Source: Vallitaleaceae bacterium
GTDB lineage: Bacteria; Bacillota; Clostridia; Lachnospirales; Vallitaleaceae
Reading direction: 5' to 3'
Length of the DNA: 10,604 bases
Assembly (NCBI GenBank): GCA_027858555.1
Contig: JAQICP010000094.1
Coordinates: forward strand, 1 to 10,604
The notes under the pieces are model-generated. The model was not told the DNA's origin, ran no database searches, and was given only the letters and a program-made list of their open reading frames with translations. The first letter of the stretch is position 1, and every line of letters starts with the position of its first letter. The translations under genes were made by a program, and so were the position numbers. Below are positions 6,009 through 10,604 of the stretch, piece by piece.

Positions 6009-8237
6009 TTAAAACTTTGAGTGAAACGTTCTTGATATCACTTCCATCTGTTGCTCGTGACTTAGCCTATTGAAATTAACAGCATACCCAGATACGCGAA
6101 TGGTTAGATTCGGGTACTTCTCCGGATGCGCCATGGCGTCAACTAGCTTCTCTCTATTTAGTACATTCACATTCAAGTGATGGGCTTTCTGATTGAAATA
6201 GCCGTCAAGTATGCTGGCTAGATTTTTACTACGGTTTGCTTCACCTTTTCCCAGAGCCTCCGGTTGTATTGAAAACGTACAAGAAATACCATCACAACAA
6301 CTTTCATATGGGATTCTTGCAACTGATCCAAGTGATGCAAGTGCGCCTTTGGTATCTCGATTGTGCATCGGATTAGCACCAGGCGCAAAAGCTTCCCCAG
6401 CTTTTCTGCCGTCAGGTGTAGCACCTGTTTTCTTACCATATACCACATTAGAAGTAATGGTCAATATGGATAGTGTATGCTCTGCGTCCCTATAGGTAGG
6501 ATAACGTCTAAGTGCGCTGATAAAATTCGTCGTAAGATCAGCTGCAATGGAATCGACGCATTCATCATTGTTACCATATGCTGGGAAATCGCCTTCTATA
6601 GTAAAGTCCACTATCAAACCTGCCTCATTTTTAATAGGGGTGACTTTGCCATATTTTATAGCACTAAGGGAATCTGCCATAACAGATAGTCCAGCCATAC
6701 CAAAAGCCATAAATCGTTTGACTTCTGTATTATGTAAAGCCATCTGAATCTTCTCGTAGGCGTATTTATCATGCATGTAATGGATGATGTTCATGGTGTT
6801 TACATATAATTCGGCCAACCACTCCTGATAGATTTCAAATCGGTTAACTACCTCTTCGTATGAAAGACTTTCATCACTGACTGCTGCCATCTGAGGTCCC
6901 ATCATTTCACCAGATTCATCTATACCGCCGTTGAGTGCCAGTAACAATATTTTAGGCATATTGCATCTAGCGCCAAAAAACTGCATCTGCTCACCTAGTT
7001 TCATAGCTGATACACAACAGGCAATGGCATAATCATCCCCAAAATCTTGTCTCATCAAGTCATCGTTTTCATATTGTACTGAATCTGTATCCATGGATAC
7101 TTTTGCACAATACGCTTTAAAATATTCGGGTAGATCTTTAGACCACAGAACCGTCATATTAGGTTCTGGCGCAGGGCTTAGATTATACAAGGTGTGAAGA
7201 AAGCGATAAGAGGACTTGGTTACCATACTTCTGCCGTCTTCAGTCATGCCACCCATGGCTTCTGTAATCCACATGGGATCACCTGCAAATAATTCATTAT
7301 ACTCAGGGGTTCTCAGCTGTCTAGCCATTCGAAGCTTAATAACAAAATCGTCAACAAGTTCTTGGGCATCCACCTCACTCAGTAAACCGGCCTTCATATC
7401 TCGTTCTATATATATATCAAAAAAAGTACTAACCCGTCCTAAACTCATAGCTGCACCATTTTGCTCTTTTATGGCTGCCAGGTAAGCATAGTAAGTCCAT
7501 TGGATTGCTTCTTTTGCATTACGTGCTGGCTTACTGATATCATCTGAGTACATAGCCGCCATGTCTTTTAGTTTACCTAAAAAATCTATCTGACGGTACA
7601 ATTCTTCAATCAAACGTATCCGCTCTTCATTTAAGCCTTTTTTTGAATAATACTCTTTATCCGCTTTTTTTTGTTCAATTAATACATCCACACCGTATAG
7701 GGCAACTCGTCTATAATCGCCAATAATGCGACCTCTTCCATAGGCGTCTGGCAGTCCAGTGATGATACCCATCTTTCTTGCCTTTAGCATCTCATCCGTA
7801 TATATTCTAAACACACCATCATTGTGGGTCGTCTTAAAGGCAAATTCCTTTTCAACTTCAGGGTCTAGGGTGTATCCATAAGCCTCACAAGCACTTCTGG
7901 TCATTCTGATGCCGCCAAATGGATTAATGCCACGCTTCAACGGTTCGTCGGTTTGAATGCCCTTTATAATCTCTAAAGACTCATCCAGATACCCTGGTTG
8001 AAATGTAAGCAGAGATGAGACCGTTCTCGTATCAATGCTTAAAACCCCATTCTTTTCTAATTCTTGATTCTTAAGTACATCTAATTTCGCCAGTAAGGTT
8101 TCTGTTCTTTTGGTTGGTCCACATAAGAAATCTGCATCATGCTCATATGGCATATAATTATTAAGAATAAAATCTCTTACATTAATGCCTTCAGTCCAAA
8201 CACCTGTGTTAAATCCATACCATCCTTCATATTGCAT
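6009..8237 (-). CDS. pflB: Pyruvate formate-lyase (formate C-acetyltransferase)
   Basis: This cytosolic glycyl-radical enzyme converts pyruvate and CoA to acetyl-CoA and formate. At 742 residues it is close to the 760 of E. coli PflB. The adjacent active-site cysteines are C407-C408 in YAIACCVS, followed by MQFFGARCN. The radical glycine is G717 in RVSGYAVNF, and the C-terminal RTF motif is present. The CC pair separates it from glycerol and choline lyases, which have a single active-site Cys. The start is supported by AAGGAG at 8245-8250 and by the conserved N-terminal NVRDFI (19-24). The activating radical-SAM enzyme is not in the window. Expression is under a ZTP riboswitch and terminator upstream, which suggests a role in supplying formate for 10-formyl-folate and purine synthesis as well as fermentation. 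It has its own terminator. Everything essential is intact. Confidence 0.98.
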   Translation of the reverse strand: MQYEGWYGFNTGVWTEGINVRDFILNNYMPYEHDADFLCGPTKRTETLLAKLDVLKNQELEKNGVLSIDTRTVSSLLTFQPGYLDESLEIIKGIQTDEPLKRGINPFGGIRMTRSACEAYGYTLDPEVEKEFAFKTTHNDGVFRIYTDEMLKARKMGIITGLPDAYGRGRIIGDYRRVALYGVDVLIEQKKADKEYYSKKGLNEERIRLIEELYRQIDFLGKLKDMAAMYSDDISKPARNAKEAIQWTYYAYLAAIKEQNGAAMSLGRVSTFFDIYIERDMKAGLLSEVDAQELVDDFVIKLRMARQLRTPEYNELFAGDPMWITEAMGGMTEDGRSMVTKSSYRFLHTLYNLSPAPEPNMTVLWSKDLPEYFKAYCAKVSMDTDSVQYENDDLMRQDFGDDYAIACCVSAMKLGEQMQFFGARCNMPKILLLALNGGIDESGEMMGPQMAAVSDESLSYEEVVNRFEIYQEWLAELYVNTMNIIHYMHDKYAYEKIQMALHNTEVKRFMAFGMAGLSVMADSLSAIKYGKVTPIKNEAGLIVDFTIEGDFPAYGNNDECVDSIAADLTTNFISALRRYPTYRDAEHTLSILTITSNVVYGKKTGATPDGRKAGEAFAPGANPMHNRDTKGALASLGSVARIPYESCCDGISCTFSIQPEALGKGEANRSKNLASILDGYFNQKAHHLNVNVLNREKLVDAMAHPEKYPNLTIRVSGYAVNFNRLSHEQQMEVISRTFHSKF

Positions 8238-8269
8238 ATAATCACTCCTTTAAAAGCATATTCATCAAG

Positions 8270-8311
8270 TGAAATTAATTTCATGGAAAGTTCCTATACA
8301 GAAATTTCCTG
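8270..8311. repeat. Partial hairpin repeat (copy E0) in the pfl leader
   Basis: TGAAATTAATTTCA (8270-8283) is a perfect 14-base palindrome in the place of stem 2. It is followed by stem 3, GGAAAGTTC (8285-8293) with GAAATTTCC (8301-8309), with one internal mismatch. Stem 1 is missing. Bases 8282-8311 are an exact 30-base copy of 8387-8416. It lies about 33 bases before the pfl start codon and so is part of the mRNA leader. Confidence 0.65.
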
Positions 8312-8316
8312 TTGCC

Positions 8317-8416
8317 AGACAAAGTGTACTTCCCGTACACGTCTTATCCTTCATTACTTTTTTTAATATAGGATAAGTTGTTTAGGCATGGAAAGTTCCT
8401 ATACAGAAATTTCCTG
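8317..8416. repeat. Three-hairpin intergenic repeat, copy E, in the pfl leader
   Basis: Stem 1 is GTGTAC (8324-8329) with GTACAC (8335-8340), as in copies C and D. Stem 2 is CTTATCCT (8343-8350) with AGGATAAG (8370-8377): a completely different sequence in the same position, still perfectly paired. Stem 3 is GGAAAGTTC (8390-8398) with GAAATTTCC (8406-8414), with one mismatch. Together with copy E0 it fills the leader between the riboswitch terminator and the pfl ribosome binding site. Confidence 0.7.
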
Positions 8417-8424
8417 CTGCATAT

Positions 8425-8467
8425 AAAAAACCGCCTAAGCAAAGATAAACGATCTTCGCCCAGGCGG
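8425..8467 (-). terminator. Riboswitch-controlled intrinsic terminator before pfl
   Basis: CCGCCTGGGCGAAGAT (8467-8452) pairs without a gap to ATCTTTGCTTAGGCGG (8446-8431): 16 positions including G-U wobbles, a 5-base loop, then six T residues (8430-8425). Its 5' arm is the conserved CCGCCTGGGC of the ZTP aptamer, so folding of the ligand-bound aptamer and of the terminator exclude each other. That predicts an ON switch with ZMP/ZTP. It would also stop transcripts coming from the permease gene. Confidence 0.9.
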
Positions 8468-8529
8468 TCGGCATGTTAGATTCTGTACTCCCTATGGGTG
8501 CTCCCATATTTCCGCCAGTCATACAGAAT
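8458..8529 (-). ncRNA. ZTP (pfl-motif) riboswitch aptamer
   Basis: Read on the minus strand, the aptamer has P1 ATTCTGTA (8529-8522) pairing with TACAGAAT (8487-8480), the conserved ACTGGCGG (8519-8512), and P2 TATGGG/CCCATA (8508-8503 with 8498-8493, loop AGCA). GGGAG comes next at 8492-8488, then a short linker and the conserved CCGCCTGGGC (8467-8458), whose CCGCC can form the pseudoknot with GGCGG (8516-8512). This order of elements is diagnostic of the pfl RNA motif, now known to bind ZMP/ZTP, the signal of 10-formyl-folate shortage. It lies directly upstream of pfl, one of the gene classes the motif was named after. Ligand binding itself is inferred from the family. Confidence 0.93.
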
Positions 8530-8546
8530 ATATTTCAATTTTGTTT

Positions 8547-8575
8547 AGTATAACATCAATCCTTTCACTTGAAAA
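8547..8575 (-). promoter_or_regulatory. Promoter of the ZTP riboswitch / pfl transcript
   Basis: The minus strand has TATACT (8552-8547) preceded by TG at the extended -10 position. A weaker TTTTCA (8575-8570) lies 17 bases upstream as the -35 box. Transcription would start near 8540, about 11 bases before P1 of the riboswitch. The -35 region begins just 14 bases after the permease stop codon. The good extended -10 compensates for the poor -35. Confidence 0.65.
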
Positions 8576-8589
8576 GTCCTAATTAGAAC

Positions 8590-9954
8590 TTATACAATGA
8601 AAATGTACTTGAGTATAAATGCTACTGATAAGATATACATGAGTGGATGTACTTTCTTAGCCTCACCAGTGAATGCATTAATTACTGTATATGAGATAAT
8701 ACCAAAAGCAATACCTTCAGATATTGAGTATGTGATTGGCATTACGATAACAGTTAAGAATGCAGGAATACCAACTCTGAAATCAGTAAAGTTAACCTTA
8801 GTAATTGATCCCATCATATAGAAACCAACGATGATTAAAGCTGGAGCTGTTGCAAAAGCAGGAATCGCCATGAATATTGGTGAAAATGGTAATGCCAGTG
8901 CGAATAATGCTGCTGTAGTAAGTGCTGTAAGACCAGTTCTACCACCATCAGCAACACCTGCTGCACTCTCGATATAAGTAGTCGTAGTTGATGTACCAAG
9001 ACACGCACCTGCAGTAGTTGCAATTGCATCTGCCAGTAATGCTTGTTTAGCTTTTGGAAGTTTACCATCTTGATCAAGATAGCCAGCTTTTTCTGAAACA
9101 CCAATTAATGTACCAAGTGTATCAAATAAATCAACGAATAAGAATGCAAATACAATAATCCAAAAATCAAAATTACCTAAAACACTAAAGTCAAATTTTA
9201 AGAATACTGGTTCAATACTTGGAATCGTATCAACGATCTTTGCTGGTATAACTGAGAATAAATTCATATCTGGCATTGGTACATACCAGCCAATCTTTTC
9301 AGCAATCATAGCAAGTATCCATGTTGCAAGTATACCGATAAGTATTGATCCTTTTACCTTTTTAACAACTAAGATTGAAGTTAATAGCAGACCAATAATT
9401 GCCAGTACAATACTAGGTTGTGTTAAATCTTTAGCTACTGTAACAAGCGTAGCACCATCACCAATGACAACGCCAGCACCTTGAAATCCGATAAAAGCAA
9501 TAAAAAGACCGATACCTGCACTAACCGCATACTTAAGTACCAGTGGAATCGAATTAAATAACGCCTCTCTAATATTCACAAATGTTAAGATAATGAATAT
9601 GATACCTTCAATGAAAACTGCTGTGAGTGCCGCTCTCCATCCAAAGCCGTTATCTACTAACACAACTGAAAAGATAAAGAAAGCATTAAGTCCCATACCT
9701 GGTGCTAAAGCGAATGGGTAGTTGGCAAGTAGCGCCATCATAACCGTTCCTATTATTGCCGCTAGTATGGTTGCTACAAAAACCCCACCCCAATCCATTG
9801 CCACACCATCTGGTAAGCCGAGTCCAAATCCAGAAAGCATATTCGGATTGACTACGATGATATAAGCCATTGTCATGAAAGTGGTTACACCTGCAAAAAT
9901 CACTGTCCTTACGTTAGTCTTGTTCTGAGTCAGTTTAAAAAACTTGTCCATCAT
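8590..9954 (-). CDS. pbuG: NCS2 family purine permease (PbuG/AzgA type)
   Basis: This inner-membrane proton-coupled permease imports purine bases, most likely hypoxanthine/guanine or adenine. It is strongly hydrophobic, with about 12-14 transmembrane helices, and its 454 residues are normal for the AzgA-like branch (COG2252). Family motifs are TTFMTMAYIIVVNP (24-37), APGMGLNAFF (84-93), DLFDTLGTLIGVSEKAG (275-291) and TYIESAAGVADGGRTGL (326-342). These separate it from the uracil and xanthine branches. Two ATGs are adjacent: GGGGG (9960-9964) lies 5 bases from the first and 8 from the second, so the real start may be 9951 (MDKFFKL). A PurBox pair and a promoter lie directly upstream, supporting a purine substrate. 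It precedes the ZTP riboswitch and pfl; no separate terminator lies between. Exact substrate preference among purines is not visible from sequence. Confidence 0.93.
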   Translation of the reverse strand: MMDKFFKLTQNKTNVRTVIFAGVTTFMTMAYIIVVNPNMLSGFGLGLPDGVAMDWGGVFVATILAAIIGTVMMALLANYPFALAPGMGLNAFFIFSVVLVDNGFGWRAALTAVFIEGIIFIILTFVNIREALFNSIPLVLKYAVSAGIGLFIAFIGFQGAGVVIGDGATLVTVAKDLTQPSIVLAIIGLLLTSILVVKKVKGSILIGILATWILAMIAEKIGWYVPMPDMNLFSVIPAKIVDTIPSIEPVFLKFDFSVLGNFDFWIIVFAFLFVDLFDTLGTLIGVSEKAGYLDQDGKLPKAKQALLADAIATTAGACLGTSTTTTYIESAAGVADGGRTGLTALTTAALFALALPFSPIFMAIPAFATAPALIIVGFYMMGSITKVNFTDFRVGIPAFLTVIVMPITYSISEGIAFGIISYTVINAFTGEAKKVHPLMYILSVAFILKYIFIV

Positions 9955-9959
9955 TATTA

Positions 9960-9964
9960 CCCCC
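9960..9964 (-). promoter_or_regulatory. Ribosome binding site of the permease
   Basis: The minus strand reads GGGGGTAATAATGATGG. The G-run lies 5 bases from the first ATG (9954) and 8 bases from the second (9951). The second spacing is more usual, and the protein then begins MDKFFKL as relatives typically do (M-E/D-K-F-F-K-L). Confidence 0.5.
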
Positions 9965-9986
9965 GAAAATCATATTTGAAATTTAA

Positions 9987-10015
9987 ATCATATCAAAATA
10001 AAAACCAATAGTCAA
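9987..10015 (-). promoter_or_regulatory. Sigma-A promoter of the purine permease
   Basis: TTGACT (10015-10010) and TATGAT (9992-9987) on the minus strand are separated by 17 bases, each one mismatch from consensus. Transcription should begin near 9980, leaving a leader of only about 26 bases, too short for a purine riboswitch. The PurBox pair lies immediately upstream of the -35 box. Confidence 0.8.
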
Positions 10016-10018
10016 TCA

Positions 10019-10062
10019 AAATCCGAACCATATTACTACTAATAGCAATAAAGTTCGGATGA
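10019..10062. promoter_or_regulatory. Inverted PurBox pair (PurR operator)
   Basis: ATCCGAAC (10021-10028) and GTTCGGAT (10053-10060) form a perfect inverted repeat. In the 13-base PurBox layout AWWWCCGAACWWT, the left box (10019-10031) matches at 12 of 13 positions. The right box (10050-10062, opposite strand) keeps the CCGAAC core and the WWT end. The boxes are 18 bases apart, close to the 16-17 known for Bacillus subtilis PurR operators. The pair ends 4 bases upstream of the permease -35 box. This predicts repression by a Bacillus-type PurR relieved by PRPP. The purR gene itself is not in the window. Confidence 0.75.
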
Positions 10063-10093
10063 CAGCAAATACGCATGGGTATTGATATATTCT

Positions 10094-10120
10094 TAACAAT
10101 TATTGTCTGCCTAATTGTTA
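10094..10120. repeat. AT-rich inverted repeat downstream of the Memo-like gene
   Basis: TAACAATTA (10094-10102) and TAATTGTTA (10112-10120) form a perfect 9-bp stem with a 9-base loop. No U-tract follows on the minus strand, so it is a weak candidate at best for a terminator of the upstream gene. Confidence 0.45.
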
Positions 10121-10200
10121 TATGCTTCATGTTAATTACCAATAATAATTCATGTGTTTTTCATATTAATTGTTTATAGTAATTCATGTATTTTTCATGT
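10112..10200 (-). repeat. Imperfect 34-nt tandem repeats (2.6 copies)
   Basis: On the minus strand a 34-base unit runs from 10200 to 10167 and again from 10166 to 10133, with 27 of 34 positions identical. A shortened third copy covers 10132-10112 and keeps the CATGAA start and the CAATTA end. Each unit begins A(C/T)ATGAA and ends AATTA. The repeats start right after the stop codon of the Memo-like gene. No protein is encoded. Confidence 0.6.
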
Positions 10201-10204
10201 AGCT

Positions 10205-10604
10205 TCATTCTTTTTCAAATATGTATGATTGATAACTAGTCATTCCTTCTGAACCCTCGTAACCGAGTATTGTCTTGGAGTTAGTTTCACCCAGAAGGCT
10301 TATATCATAAGCTTCTAATAATCTCATCGTCAGTACTAATACACTTGGGCTATCAATATAACCATCACTTAAGGGTAATAGATGACTATAATCCTTGTTC
10401 ACTATTAATTCCTTGGTGACAAGGTCATGAGCAACCGTAGTCTCTTCGTCTAGGTAGTGAGCGAAATCCACCGTACCAATAATCATAAGACGACCATTAT
10501 ATTCAGAAAAAACCTGACTCAGACTAATCTCCAATTCATCAACAAGTGCCTGATTATGTTCTTCTCCAATCATAATGGGTACAATTGTAGCGCCTGGAAA
10601 ATAA
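10205..10604 (-). CDS. Memo-like protein, AmmeMemoRadiSam system protein B family (3' part)
   Basis: The last 132 codons are visible; the frame stays open to the window edge, so the ATG at 10573 is internal. The visible part starts YFPGATIVPIMIGEEHNQAL. The hydrophobic IVPIMIG strand, the D-x-x-H motif in IGTVDFAHYLDEE, the IDSPSVLVL segment and the NSKTILG...TSYQSYIF ending match the C-terminal half of Memo-family (COG1355) proteins, related in fold to extradiol dioxygenases and often encoded with AMMECR1 and a radical-SAM enzyme. The biochemical role of bacterial members is not settled. The visible part contains no cysteine, although many members have one near the DSP segment, so metal binding may differ. 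The stop is TGA at 10205-10207. No partner genes are in view. Confidence 0.7.
   Translation of the reverse strand, partial: YFPGATIVPIMIGEEHNQALVDELEISLSQVFSEYNGRLMIIGTVDFAHYLDEETTVAHDLVTKELIVNKDYSHLLPLSDGYIDSPSVLVLTMRLLEAYDISLLGETNSKTILGYEGSEGMTSYQSYIFEKE

Noticed and set aside
6009..8237. Alternative identity as glycerol dehydratase or choline lyase
   Set aside because: Two adjacent cysteines (C407-C408) and the IRVSGYAVNF radical loop are those of true pyruvate formate-lyase; the other lyases have a single active-site Cys.
8835..9104. Gln/Leu-rich 89-codon minus-strand frame
   Set aside because: It lies entirely inside the permease gene in another frame; its Gln/Leu-rich composition is a by-product of permease codons.
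9955..10018. Possible purine riboswitch before the permease
   Set aside because: The predicted leader is only about 26 bases and contains none of the conserved purine aptamer segments; the control signal here is the PurBox pair.
10094..10120. Terminator for the Memo-like gene
   Set aside because: The stem is perfect but AT-rich, and no T-run follows on the minus strand.

Overview
The window looks like a chromosomal segment of a low-GC, anaerobic Gram-positive bacterium, most likely of the class Clostridia. The reasons are AT-rich intergenic DNA, strong AGGAGG-type ribosome binding sites, sigma-A type promoters, a glycyl-radical pyruvate formate-lyase, a clostridial-type M16C peptidase and a Bacillus-type PurBox operator. 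Every gene I can support lies on the minus strand, so transcription runs from high to low coordinates.

In transcription order the window holds: the 3' part of a Memo-like (AmmeMemoRadiSam protein B) gene (10604-10205); a gap with three imperfect 34-nt tandem repeats, an inverted PurBox pair and a promoter; a 12-14 helix NCS2 purine permease of the PbuG type (9954-8590); a promoter, a ZTP (pfl-motif) riboswitch and its intrinsic terminator (8575-8425); a leader carrying hairpin repeats; pyruvate formate-lyase (8237-6009) with its own terminator; two more hairpin repeats; purH (5742-4174); a cluster of CTAG-containing short repeats; a cold-shock protein gene with its own promoter, long leader and terminator (4011-3566); a further cluster of hairpin repeats; an M16C presequence-protease-like metallopeptidase (3179-273) with a clear promoter; an unrecognised 45-residue ORF (223-86); and the 5'-truncated remnant of an amino-acid ABC transporter ATPase running off the left edge.

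The centre of the window is a purine and one-carbon module. PurH consumes AICAR ribotide (ZMP) and 10-formyl-tetrahydrofolate. ZMP/ZTP build up when formyl-folate runs short. The ZTP riboswitch senses this and should then let transcription pass into pfl, whose product formate feeds formyl-folate synthesis. purH follows pfl and has no convincing promoter of its own. The adjacent purine permease carries a PurR-type operator, so salvage and de novo synthesis appear to be controlled side by side by two different sensors.

The least explained structure is a family of intergenic repeats (about 75-100 nt) made of three consecutive hairpins. Copies lie at 3262-3340, 3377-3467, 5776-5858, 5865-5940 and 8317-8416, with a partial copy at 8270-8311. 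All have the same orientation, and the stems show compensatory base changes, which argues that the folded form is what is kept. I see no CRISPR array, tRNA, rRNA, insertion sequence or prophage gene.
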